A stretch of DNA of 64,000 bases from Streptomyces sp. NBC_00224 (GTDB lineage Bacteria; Actinomycetota; Actinomycetes; Streptomycetales; Streptomycetaceae), in assembly GCF_041435195.1 (NCBI RefSeq), contig NZ_CP108106.1, forward strand, positions 1,488,001 through 1,552,000, read 5' to 3'. Below, in pieces: positions 50,782-58,710 of this stretch; position 1 is the stretch's first letter; each line of letters opens with the position of its first letter. The notes beneath the pieces are model-generated. The model saw nothing but the letters and a program-made list of their open reading frames with translations, ran no database searches and was not told the DNA's origin. The position numbers and the translations under genes are program-made.

Positions 50782-51450
50782 ATGCGCAAGACCCTGCTCG
50801 CCGCCGCTACCGCCACCGCCGTCGCCTGCCTCTCACTGACGGCCTGCCAGAACGACTCCGGCGCCAAGTCGCCGTCCGGCCAGGCACCCACCACCCAGGC
50901 GCCCAGCACGCAGCCGCCCACGACCGCGCCCACCGACGCGCCCGGCGGCGGCGCCGGCAGCGACCCCACGTCCGGCACGGTCGCGCAGGCGCTGGGCGAG
51001 CCGTCGCGGACGGTGGGCGCCAACACCGTGGGCATCCTGGAGATCACGCCGATGACCGTCGTGTACCTCAAGGACGCGGGCGGGCAGAGCTCGAAGTACG
51101 GCACGTTCGCCGTCGTGACCATGGACGAGAAGTCGCTCAGCGCCAACCCGGCCGCCGAGACCGCGCTCGCCAAGGGCGGCGGCTGGCACTGGATCGCGCC
51201 GAACGGCACGCTCATCGCGGAGGGCGCGGGCAACGCCGCCCGGGTCGCCCTCGGCAAGTACCAGCACTCCGGCGCCATCGAGCCCGGCGCCCACCAGCTG
51301 CGCGCCAAGGTCTTCGACCTCACCCCCGCCCAGGCCGGGGGCGGCAGGCTGATCTACACGGACGGAACGGAGTCCTCCGACCGCTGGAGCATTCCCGCCA
51401 AGGACTCCGGCCCCCAAGTCACGGACGTCAAGGCCGAGTTGAATCACTGA
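50782..51450 (+). CDS. lipoprotein of unknown function
   Basis: A 222-residue lipoprotein. The signal ends in the lipobox LTAC (ATAVACLSLTACQNDSG), then a long Thr/Pro/Gln/Ala linker to about residue 68, then a beta-rich domain of about 150 residues (NTVGILEITPMTVVYLKDAGGQSSKYGTFAVVTM, WHWIAPNGTLIAEG) with an immunoglobulin-like look. It resembles several Streptomyces lipoproteins of unknown function. GGGGGGAA precedes the ATG. Promoter region is shared with the divergent protease gene. Confidence 0.75.
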   Translation: MRKTLLAAATATAVACLSLTACQNDSGAKSPSGQAPTTQAPSTQPPTTAPTDAPGGGAGSDPTSGTVAQALGEPSRTVGANTVGILEITPMTVVYLKDAGGQSSKYGTFAVVTMDEKSLSANPAAETALAKGGGWHWIAPNGTLIAEGAGNAARVALGKYQHSGAIEPGAHQLRAKVFDLTPAQAGGGRLIYTDGTESSDRWSIPAKDSGPQVTDVKAELNH

Positions 51451-51524
51451 GCGTCTGACAAGGTGTCCGCTCCACGGATACCTTGTGCGGGCGAATCCGT
51501 ATGGACGGTCCGGGACGGGGTGCG

Positions 51525-52208
51525 ATGGCGATACGTGGGGCGCGCGGCCGTGCCTGGCTGATAGGTGGCGCGGGCGCGGCCGCGGTGGGCGCGGTCCTGC
51601 TCTGGGCCCCGGGCGGAGCCCTGTCGTGGTCCGGCGGAGTGGCGGCCGCGGCCGCCGCCGCGTATCTGAGCCAGGACCTGCCCCGGCAGTTCAGCGACCG
51701 GCTGGCGCGGCGCCGGGGCCGGCAGGACTCAGGCACCACGATCCCGGTCCTCGTCTCGACGCGGATCAGGAACCAGGACCTGGTGGTCCTCGACGACGGT
51801 GGCCGGACCGTCGAGATCCCGGCGAGCGGGCACACGGTCCGGCTGGTCGCGACCGGGGCCGGACCCCTTCCCGTGGTGCTCACGGACCTGCGCGTCGAGG
51901 TGATCGCGCGGGCGGACCGCTCCGGGGACCTCTCCCGGCACGCGGCGGAGGTCCCGCTGCGGCGGTTCGAGGTGCTGCTCGACGCACGGCCGCCGCGCGT
52001 ACGTCCGCTTTCCAGCAGCGACTTCCCCTACCAAGTCGGCCAGGACGAGGTGGAGGTGCTGGACCTGGAGGTCAGGACCGAGGCCGGGGACGTCGAGTGG
52101 GTGCTGTGGCTCGACTGGTCCTGCGGGGGCCGGACCGGGAGCGTCCGGGTGGACCTCGGCGGCCGCCCGTTCCGGACCGCCGCCCGCCACGCCCGTCCGG
52201 CCCGCTGA
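51525..52208 (+). CDS. membrane protein of unknown function, paired with the next gene
   Basis: A 227-residue protein with two hydrophobic spans near the N-terminus (AWLIGGAGAAAVGAVLLWAPGG and a following alanine-rich span), then a soluble region. Its second half (RRFEVLLDARPPRVRPL through EVRTEAGDVEWVLWLDWSCGGRTGS) resembles a region in the next protein (KRPDFEVRLDDGPATVRPV, ESGAWVHWRLEAEIACDGRTHT), so the pair share a beta-sandwich domain. The stop overlaps the next ATG by one base, so they are co-translated and probably interact. GGGACGGGG lies before the chosen ATG; one 24 bases upstream is possible. Confidence 0.65.
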   Translation: MAIRGARGRAWLIGGAGAAAVGAVLLWAPGGALSWSGGVAAAAAAAYLSQDLPRQFSDRLARRRGRQDSGTTIPVLVSTRIRNQDLVVLDDGGRTVEIPASGHTVRLVATGAGPLPVVLTDLRVEVIARADRSGDLSRHAAEVPLRRFEVLLDARPPRVRPLSSSDFPYQVGQDEVEVLDLEVRTEAGDVEWVLWLDWSCGGRTGSVRVDLGGRPFRTAARHARPAR

Positions 52209-54460
52209 TGGCGTCGGCACCCGCGCTGCGCGGCGCGGCCCTCACCACCCTTGTCCCGCTCGTCCTGGGCGGCGCGGTCCTGCTCGCGGGCGGAACCCAC
52301 GCCTGGCCCGCGTGGGCGGCCGTCGTCGCGGTGTCCGTCATCTCGGGAGCTCTGGCCCTGCGGCGGACCGCGCCACCGAAGCTCCCGGCCACGCCCGCCC
52401 GGCCCGCCCGGCCCGCCCCCGACGAGAGCGGCTCGGCGATGTACGCGATGCAGCGGCCCGTCCGAGGAGTGCTCACTAACGGGCTTCCCGACAACGTGCC
52501 GTACACCCTCAAGGTGACGACGCGCAGCCACCTCGCGGTGATCGGACCGCCCGGTTCGGGGACCGGCTCCGAGGCGGTGCACATCCCGCTCACCGGCCAC
52601 AACCTGGTGTTCTCGCTGACCGCCGACGGGCCGTGCGACGTCACTCTGGTACGCCTGGAGGCCCGGGCCACCCAGCACGCCTCGATCGTCGCGGACGGCA
52701 TCAGCATGGCCCACCGCCGGGTGCCGGACATGGTGTACAGCCCCGACCTGCTGGAGTCGATCCAGCGCTCGGTGGACGCGTTCGAGCCGCTGAAGCGGCC
52801 GGACTTCGAGGTCCGGCTCGACGACGGGCCGGCAACCGTGCGCCCTGTCGGCGAGGACGCGCCGTCGCTCCCGCTGACCGTCCCCGGGGGCGAGAGCGCC
52901 ACCCTGGTCCTGGCCCCCGTCACCGAGTCCGGCGCCTGGGTGCACTGGCGGCTGGAGGCCGAGATCGCGTGCGACGGCCGTACGCACACCCCGAGCTGGG
53001 ACCTGACCGTCACCGCCACGACCGGTATGTCGGCCTACCATCCGGGCGGCGGCCGAACCAGCACGCCCGCGCACGAACTCTTCCCGGACCACTGGGACCC
53101 GTCCGCCCCGGACGGCGAGCCCGGACAGGACCCCTCGAAGCAGCGCTTCGAGGTCGCCGCCCATATCGCGGCCGACGGCGCCGGCGTCATGCGCGGCCCC
53201 GCGCGGCCCGCCCCGGATCTGGAGCCCCGCGAAAGCCTGCGCCAACGCGAGGCGGGCGACCGGCACCGGGCGGCAGGCCGGGTGCGCGAGGCGGCGGACG
53301 CCTACCGGGCCGCGGCCGAGGCGGGCAGCGGCCAGGCCGCCTTCGCATTGGGCCAGCTGCTGCACGAGCAGGGCGACCTCGCGGGCGCGGAGCACTGGTA
53401 CGGGGTCGCGGCCGAGCGCCGCGTCGCGGTGTCCTTCAACAACCTGGGCATGGTGGCGCTCCAGCGCGGCGAGGCGGCCGAGGCCGAGCGGTGGTACCGG
53501 CGGGCCATGGACGAGGGCGACTGGACAGCGGCCGACGGACTCGGCGCGCTCCTCGCCGGACGGGGTGACACCGCCCAGGCCGAGACGCTGTGGAGACTCG
53601 CCGCCGACAACGGGCAGCCCAACGCGGCACAGAACCTCGCGGTCCTGCTCAACCGGCAGGGGCGCACCGCCGAGGCGGAGGAGCTGTGGGCCCGCGCGGC
53701 CCGGGAGGGCAACACCGAGGCCGCGGTCCACCTCGGCTTCCTGCGGCACGAGGCCGGGGACCTCAAGGAGGCCGAGCGCTGGTGGCGCGAGTCCGCCGAG
53801 CGGGGCAACAGCCGGGGCGCCTACTACTTCGGCGTGCTCCTGGCCCGGGCCGACCGCACCGACGAGGCCGAGCACTGGTGGCGGCTGGCCGCCGGGCGGC
53901 TCGGCGACCCGGAGGATTTCACCGGCTCCCGGATCAGCGAGGAGGGGTTCAGCTACACGCTCGGCACCGCCGCCGACTCGGGCGAGGCGCTCTCCGCGTA
54001 CCAACTGGCCTGCCTCCTGGACGAGAAGGGCGACCGGGCGGGGGCCGAGCGCTGGTGGACCGCCGCCGCCCGGGCCGGTCACATCGAGGCGGTGCTGCGG
54101 ATCGCGCAGGTGGCCATGAACGACCACGACGACCTCGACGGCTGTCTGCACTGGCTGCGGCTCGCCGTCGAGGACGAGCGGACCCCGGTGGAGCGGCTGC
54201 GCACGGCGGCGGACGCGCTGCACCGCCTCGCGGGCGGGCTGTACGACCGGACGCGCCCCGACAACCCGGACGCGCTCGCGGCCTGCGCGCTGGCGGTCGA
54301 CGCCTACGAGCGGCTGCACGGCCAGGACGCGGCGGCCTACGCGCAGCCGTACGGCCTGGTGCTGGCGGACTCCGCCCGTCTCCACCGGGAGGCGGGAGAG
54401 GCCGTGGCGGCCGACGCGGCCGACCGGCGGCTGAGGGCGCTCGGGCTGCCGCCCCGCTGA
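52208..54460 (+). CDS. membrane-anchored tetratricopeptide/Sel1-like repeat protein
   Basis: A 750-residue protein. Two adjacent hydrophobic spans (about residues 10-55), a beta-sandwich region (about 75-285) similar to the preceding protein, then from about 335 a series of TPR/Sel1-like repeats with the pattern AEHWYGVAAERR, AERWYRRAMDEGD, AETLWRLAADNGQ, AEELWARAAREGN, AERWWRESAERGN and AEHWWRLAAG. The repeats form a protein-binding solenoid. The pair may assemble at the membrane; nothing suggests an enzyme. The overlap with the preceding gene implies a fixed ratio. Function unknown. Confidence 0.78.
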   Translation: MASAPALRGAALTTLVPLVLGGAVLLAGGTHAWPAWAAVVAVSVISGALALRRTAPPKLPATPARPARPAPDESGSAMYAMQRPVRGVLTNGLPDNVPYTLKVTTRSHLAVIGPPGSGTGSEAVHIPLTGHNLVFSLTADGPCDVTLVRLEARATQHASIVADGISMAHRRVPDMVYSPDLLESIQRSVDAFEPLKRPDFEVRLDDGPATVRPVGEDAPSLPLTVPGGESATLVLAPVTESGAWVHWRLEAEIACDGRTHTPSWDLTVTATTGMSAYHPGGGRTSTPAHELFPDHWDPSAPDGEPGQDPSKQRFEVAAHIAADGAGVMRGPARPAPDLEPRESLRQREAGDRHRAAGRVREAADAYRAAAEAGSGQAAFALGQLLHEQGDLAGAEHWYGVAAERRVAVSFNNLGMVALQRGEAAEAERWYRRAMDEGDWTAADGLGALLAGRGDTAQAETLWRLAADNGQPNAAQNLAVLLNRQGRTAEAEELWARAAREGNTEAAVHLGFLRHEAGDLKEAERWWRESAERGNSRGAYYFGVLLARADRTDEAEHWWRLAAGRLGDPEDFTGSRISEEGFSYTLGTAADSGEALSAYQLACLLDEKGDRAGAERWWTAAARAGHIEAVLRIAQVAMNDHDDLDGCLHWLRLAVEDERTPVERLRTAADALHRLAGGLYDRTRPDNPDALAACALAVDAYERLHGQDAAAYAQPYGLVLADSARLHREAGEAVAADAADRRLRALGLPPR

Positions 54461-54563
54461 CAAGGGCGGCTCAATCCAACTGCCTGCCCGGTGAGTTGGC
54501 TTGTCCGTCCGGCTCGCTGGGAATGGCCCTATCGTTCCGCTGTGCACCAGCGAGGAGGGGCGT

Positions 54564-54866
54564 GTGGACAAGGACGAGGAGCGGCGGTTACGGGCCATCG
54601 CGCCGGACATCACCCGCGTCACCATCGACCTGCTGAGGACGGTCGTCGGCCTCGAACCGGCGGAGCGGGTGCCCGAGGAGGCGCTGCGGGCGGCCGACGC
54701 GGTGCTGGCGAAGTACGGCTCCGACGGGCTGCGGGTGCTCATCATGAGCATGGCGGGGTGGACGGCGGTCGGTATCGAGTCGAACGCGCATCTGACCGGC
54801 AAGACCCACGAGGCGTACCTCGACGAGATGGAGCTCACCTGCTGGGAAGCCAACCCCGACGGCTGA
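54564..54866 (+). CDS. small conserved protein of unknown function with a TTA codon
   Basis: A 100-residue cytoplasmic protein, mostly helical ([60 protein letters not shown]). I do not recognise the family. The GTG at 54564 follows GAGGAGGGG. Leucine codon 9 is TTA (54588-54590), one of three such codons found in the window, so the protein should be made only when the bldA tRNA is active, late in growth or during development. Confidence 0.65.
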   Translation: MDKDEERRLRAIAPDITRVTIDLLRTVVGLEPAERVPEEALRAADAVLAKYGSDGLRVLIMSMAGWTAVGIESNAHLTGKTHEAYLDEMELTCWEANPDG

Positions 54867-54925
54867 CGCGGACGCAAAGGGTGCCCGAAGAGCGGGTTTG
54901 CCGGACGGGATGTCAGGATGGGGGC

Positions 54926-55423
54926 ATGACGACCAAGGTCTACTTCGACATCACCATCAACGACGAGCCCGCCGGGCGGATCAACTTCAACCTGTTCGAC
55001 GACGTGGTTCCCAAGACGGCGGAGAACTTCCGCGCGCTCGCCACGGGCGAGAAGGGCTTCGGCTTCGCCGGCTCCTCCTTCCACCGTGTGATCCCCGAGT
55101 TCATGCTCCAGGGCGGCGACTTCACCCGGGGCGACGGCACCGGCGGCAAGAGCATCTACGGCGAGAAGTTCGCCGACGAGAACTTCAAGCTCAAGCACGA
55201 CCGGCCGGGCCTGCTGTCCATGGCCAACGCCGGCCCGAACAGCAACGGCTCGCAGTTCTTCGTCACCACCATCGTGACCGGCTGGCTGGACGGCAAGCAC
55301 GTCGTCTTCGGCGAGGTCGCGGACGAGGACAGCATGAAGCTCGTGAAGAAGATCGAGGGCCTCGGCTCGCAGAGCGGCAAGACCAAGGCGAAGATCACCA
55401 TCGCCTCGTCCGGCCAGCTCTGA
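54926..55423 (+). CDS. cyclophilin-type peptidyl-prolyl cis-trans isomerase
   Basis: A 165-residue cytoplasmic cyclophilin. The active-site segments are complete: [16 protein letters not shown] with the catalytic arginine, [21 protein letters not shown] and [12 protein letters not shown] with the tryptophan that in many homologues gives cyclosporin sensitivity. It catalyses proline isomerisation in folding. AGGATGGGG precedes the ATG at 54926. It stands as its own unit, closed by a terminator. Confidence 0.95.
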   Translation: MTTKVYFDITINDEPAGRINFNLFDDVVPKTAENFRALATGEKGFGFAGSSFHRVIPEFMLQGGDFTRGDGTGGKSIYGEKFADENFKLKHDRPGLLSMANAGPNSNGSQFFVTTIVTGWLDGKHVVFGEVADEDSMKLVKKIEGLGSQSGKTKAKITIASSGQL

Positions 55424-55458
55424 CGGTCCCCTTCCGTCTGCTGTCCGCCGACGGCGGT

Positions 55459-55491
55459 CCGAGGGGCACACGTCCTGCGTGAGCCCCTCGG
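55459..55491 (+). terminator. stem-loop terminator of cyclophilin gene
   Basis: CCGAGGGGC (55459-55467) pairs with GCCCCTCGG (55483-55491), and an inner CACG/CGTG extends the stem after one unpaired A on each side. It begins 36 nt after the cyclophilin stop codon. Confidence 0.75.
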
Positions 55492-55561
55492 CGCCCGGCG
55501 CGGCCCGCGCCACCCGAGTGGGCGATCCCGGTCCCGCGTGATCGGTGTTTGACTCGACGGC

Positions 55562-56065
55562 ATGATCATTCGTACGCGCGTCCACACCGCCGGTCGTACG
55601 CGCGCCCACACCGCCGGTGTCGCGGCGGCCGCGGCGCTGCTCGGCCTTCTGGGCGCCGGGCCCGTCGCCGCCGACCCCGTCCCCGTGCCCACCCCGGTGA
55701 CCGCGGCAGCGCCCGCGCCCGTCCTCGCCGCACAGGACCAGGTCGAGGCGTTCTTCATCGCCTACCGCAACGCGCGCCTCGGCACGACCGAGGACGCGAC
55801 CCCGGCCGAGGTGCGGACCAGGTTCCTCACCAAGGAGCTGAACCAGGCGCTCGACGCGTGGGCGGCCGCGCACACCGGCCAGGACCCGGTGTTCCGCGCC
55901 CCGAACGTCCCCTCCACGTGGACGTTCACCTCCTCCGGTGCGGACGGGGCGAACGTCGTCGTCACCCAGAAGTGGGGCGACGGCACCACCGCGGACGTCG
56001 CGTACACCGTCCGGCCGGGCGACCTCATGATCACCGCGATCGCGGACCCACCCGCCACCGCCTGA
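55562..56065 (+). CDS. small secreted protein of unknown function
   Basis: A 167-residue protein with an N-terminal signal (an arginine-rich start with two GRTRAHTAG-like copies, then an alanine/leucine core, cleavage near VAA-DPV). A Pro/Val-rich linker follows, then a 110-residue domain (DQVEAFFIAYRNARLGTTEDATPAEVRTRFLTKELNQAL, then beta strands ending in VAYTVRPGDLMITAI) with the look of an NTF2/calycin-type fold. No family is recognised. The ATG at 55562 has no ribosome binding site, so the transcript may be leaderless. Confidence 0.65.
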   Translation: MIIRTRVHTAGRTRAHTAGVAAAAALLGLLGAGPVAADPVPVPTPVTAAAPAPVLAAQDQVEAFFIAYRNARLGTTEDATPAEVRTRFLTKELNQALDAWAAAHTGQDPVFRAPNVPSTWTFTSSGADGANVVVTQKWGDGTTADVAYTVRPGDLMITAIADPPATA

Positions 56066-56113
56066 TCCCCGGGCCGCTGGTTTCACCGGCCGCCCCGCCG
56101 GGGAGAGTCCGGC

Positions 56114-56668
56114 ATGAATCCAAGGCCCCGGTCCAGGTCCTCGCTGCGCCGACGCGCGGGCGCGCTCCCCGTACTGCCCCTCGCCGCCGCCCTGCTCACC
56201 TCAACCGTCGCGCTCTACATGGCACTTGTGGCGTTCGGGAACATCACCGACTTCGACACCAACCGCGCCTTCGTCCGCCATGTCCTGGCCATGGACACGA
56301 CGTTCAAGGACCCGGACCTCATGTGGCGGGCCGTCGGGTCGACGACGCTCCAGGACATCGCGTACGTCCTGATCATCGCCTGGGAGACGGTCGCCGCGCT
56401 GGTGCTCGTCGCGGCGGGCGTCGGGTGGGCGCGGGCGCTGCGGGGTGGCGGTGGCTTCGCCCGGGCGCGGCGGCTGAGCACGGCGGGGCTGCTGATGGTG
56501 CTGCTGCTCTTCGGCGCCGGGTTCATCGCCATCGGGGGCGAGTGGTTCGCGATGTGGCAGTCCAAGGCGTGGAACGGCCTGGACGCGGCGATGCGCGACT
56601 TCATGCTGGCCGCGTTCACCCTGCTCATCGTCCACCTTCCCGGGGTCGAGGAGCGGGGCGGCGGCTGA
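56114..56668 (+). CDS. DUF2165 family membrane protein
   Basis: A 184-residue protein with four predicted membrane spans (LPLAAALLTSTVALYMALVA; IAYVLIIAWETVAALVLVAAG; LLMVLLLFGAGFIAIGG; FMLAAFTLLIVHL) and the DUF2165 hallmark FVRHVLAMDTTF...LMWRAVGSTTLQDIAYVLIIAWE. The family is of unknown function and usually stands alone, as here. GGAGAG lies shortly before the ATG at 56114. It converges with the SDR/DUF2867 gene. Confidence 0.83.
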   Translation: MNPRPRSRSSLRRRAGALPVLPLAAALLTSTVALYMALVAFGNITDFDTNRAFVRHVLAMDTTFKDPDLMWRAVGSTTLQDIAYVLIIAWETVAALVLVAAGVGWARALRGGGGFARARRLSTAGLLMVLLLFGAGFIAIGGEWFAMWQSKAWNGLDAAMRDFMLAAFTLLIVHLPGVEERGGG

Positions 56669-56670
56669 CC

Positions 56671-56691
56671 CGGCGGGCCGTCAGCCCGCCG
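56671..56691. terminator. short stem-loop between convergent genes
   Basis: CGGCGGG (56671-56677) and CCCGCCG (56685-56691) form a 7-bp stem that spans the stop codon of the minus-strand gene; a weak shared terminator. Confidence 0.4.
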
Positions 56692-58186
56692 CTCCCCGCT
56701 CCACCCGCGCCGCCGCCCGCGTGATGTTCCGCGCCATCCCTCCGAACACCACGGCGTGGAACGGCGACACGCTCCACCAGTACGCGTGCCCGAGCAGCCC
56801 GTGCGGATGGAACAGGGCGCGCTGGTGGTAGCGGGTGCGGCCGTCGGGCTCGCGCTCCGCGTACATCTCCAGCCAGGCGAGCCCCGGCAGCCGCATCTCG
56901 GCGCGCAGGCGCAGCAGATGCGGCCGGGTGATCTCCTCCACACGCCAGAAGTCCAGCGAGTCCCCCACCCTCAGCCGTGCGGCGTCCCGGCGGCCCCGGC
57001 GCAGTCCCACCCCGCCGGTGAGCCGGTCCAGCCAGCCGCGCACGGCCCAGGCCAGCGGGAAGGAGTACCAGCCGTTCTCCCCTCCAATGCCCTCGATGAC
57101 CTGCCACAGCGCCTCCGGCGACGCGTCCACGACGCGCTCGCGGCGGTCGGTGTAGAGGCTGCCGCCCGCCCAGTCGGGGTCGGTGGGCAGCGGGTCGCTG
57201 GGGGCGCCGGGGAGCGCGGCCGAGGACCAGCGGGTGGCCACGTTGGCCTCCTTGATCCGGCGCAGGGCGAGCTCGATCGCCTCGTCGAAGCCGATCGGCG
57301 TGCCGGGCGGGTCGGGCACATGGCGCGCGATGTCGTGCTCGTGGCAGACCACTTCATGGCGCAGCGACTCCGCGAGCGGTCGCGCTAGCGCCCTGGGGAC
57401 CGGGGTGACCATGCCGATCCAGTGGCTCGACGGCCGTGGCGGCAGCATCGGCACCTTCAGGATCAGCCGGTGCGGCAGCCCCGCCACGGCCGCGTACCGC
57501 CGCATCATCTGCTCGTACGTGAACGCCTCGGGGCCGCCGATGTCGAACGTCCGGTTGACGTCGGCGGGCATCCGGGCACTGCCGACGAGATACCGCAGCA
57601 CATCCCGTACGGCGATCGGCTGGATCCGATTGGACAGCCAGCTCGGGGTGATCATCACCGGTAGCCGCTCGGTCAGATGCCGCAGTATTTCGAACGAGGC
57701 CGATCCGGAGCCGATGATGACGGCGGCGCGCAGCACGGTCGTCGGCACGGCCGAGTCGAGGAGGATCCGGCCGACCTCGGCGCGGGAGCGCAGATGCGGG
57801 GACAGGTCCTCCTGCGGCACGCCCACGGGTGTGAGGCCGCCGAGGTAGACGATCCGCCGGACCCCGGCCGCCGCCGCCTGCTCGGCGAAGATCCGGGCGG
57901 CCGAGCGGTCGGTCTCCTCGAAGCCCGGCCCGGCGCCGAGCGAGTGCACCAGGTAGTACGCCACGTCCACGCCCCGCAGCGCCGCCCCGACCGACTCCGC
58001 GTCCGTCACATCGCCGCGCACGGTCTCCACACGCCCGGCCCACGGGTGGTCGCGCAGCTTGCGCGGCGTACGGGCCAGACAGCGCACCCGGTAGTTCGCG
58101 TCGAGGAGCTCGGGCACCAGTCGGCCGCCGATGTAGCCGGTCGCGCCGGTCACCAGGACGAGTTCCGGGGTGCCGTCGCTCTTCAT
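56681..58186 (-). CDS. NAD(P)-binding protein with C-terminal DUF2867 domain
   Basis: A 501-residue two-domain protein. The N-terminal half is an atypical SDR: GATGYIGG at residues 16-23, VRCLARTPRKL, VDVAYYLVHSLG and RIVYLGGL. The C-terminal half, from about residue 345, is DUF2867 (SRPBCC-like: RRERVVDASPEALWQVIEG, GENGWYSFPLAWAVRGWLDRLTGGVGLRRGRR, FHAVVFGGMARNI). This fusion is common in actinobacteria; it is thought to be an oxidoreductase, with no known substrate. GGAGGCGGGT precedes the ATG at 58186. Confidence 0.87.
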   Translation of the reverse strand: MKSDGTPELVLVTGATGYIGGRLVPELLDANYRVRCLARTPRKLRDHPWAGRVETVRGDVTDAESVGAALRGVDVAYYLVHSLGAGPGFEETDRSAARIFAEQAAAAGVRRIVYLGGLTPVGVPQEDLSPHLRSRAEVGRILLDSAVPTTVLRAAVIIGSGSASFEILRHLTERLPVMITPSWLSNRIQPIAVRDVLRYLVGSARMPADVNRTFDIGGPEAFTYEQMMRRYAAVAGLPHRLILKVPMLPPRPSSHWIGMVTPVPRALARPLAESLRHEVVCHEHDIARHVPDPPGTPIGFDEAIELALRRIKEANVATRWSSAALPGAPSDPLPTDPDWAGGSLYTDRRERVVDASPEALWQVIEGIGGENGWYSFPLAWAVRGWLDRLTGGVGLRRGRRDAARLRVGDSLDFWRVEEITRPHLLRLRAEMRLPGLAWLEMYAEREPDGRTRYHQRALFHPHGLLGHAYWWSVSPFHAVVFGGMARNITRAAARVERGAAG

Positions 58187-58356
58187 ACCCGCCTCCGCGG
58201 CTCGCCGTGCCATCGAGCAACGATCTCCCGCGCGCACCGCTTCCCGGCGGCACGACACCACACGGTTTGCCGTTCGCGTCCCGGCGGAGGAGGCTCGAAG
58301 CGTAGGCCCCTCGCGGCCCACCAGGCGCGGGCCGCGACCTTCTGAAGGAGGTCATC

Positions 58357-58710
58357 ATGGGCACCGCCTTCGACACCGAGACGCTGCGCCGCGGCATTGA
58401 GGGCCACGACGCGAAGGCCCTGCTGTCGCTCTACGCGGACGACGCGGAGATCCGCGTCGTCGACCGCAACACCCAGCCGAGCCACCCGATGGTCATGCAC
58501 GGCCAGGGCGAGATCTCCAAGATGCTCGACGACGTCTACAGCCGTGAGATGACGCACAAGCTGGAGCAGTGCGTGGTCCAGGGCGACACCGTCGCCTTCA
58601 CGGAGTCCTGCGAGTACCCCGACGGCGTACGGGTGCTGGCCAACTCGATGATGTCGCTCAAGGACGGGAAGATCGTCGAACACACCCTGGTGCAGGCCTG
58701 GGACGAGTAG
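58357..58710 (+). CDS. SnoaL/NTF2-like protein
   Basis: A 117-residue single-domain protein with the SnoaL-like cone fold: TLRRGIEGHDAKALLSLYADDAEIRVV at the start and DTVAFTESCEYPDGVRVLANSMMSLKDGKIVEHTLVQAWDE at the end. Members are cyclases, isomerases or ligand-binding proteins. AAGGAGGTCATC precedes the ATG at 58357. Its 3' end overlaps the convergent NACHT gene by 53 nt. Confidence 0.85.
   Translation: MGTAFDTETLRRGIEGHDAKALLSLYADDAEIRVVDRNTQPSHPMVMHGQGEISKMLDDVYSREMTHKLEQCVVQGDTVAFTESCEYPDGVRVLANSMMSLKDGKIVEHTLVQAWDE

Noticed and set aside
52028..56086. 1352-codon frame on the minus strand
   Set aside because: Shadow of the TPR protein, cyclophilin and neighbours; contains no recognisable domain.
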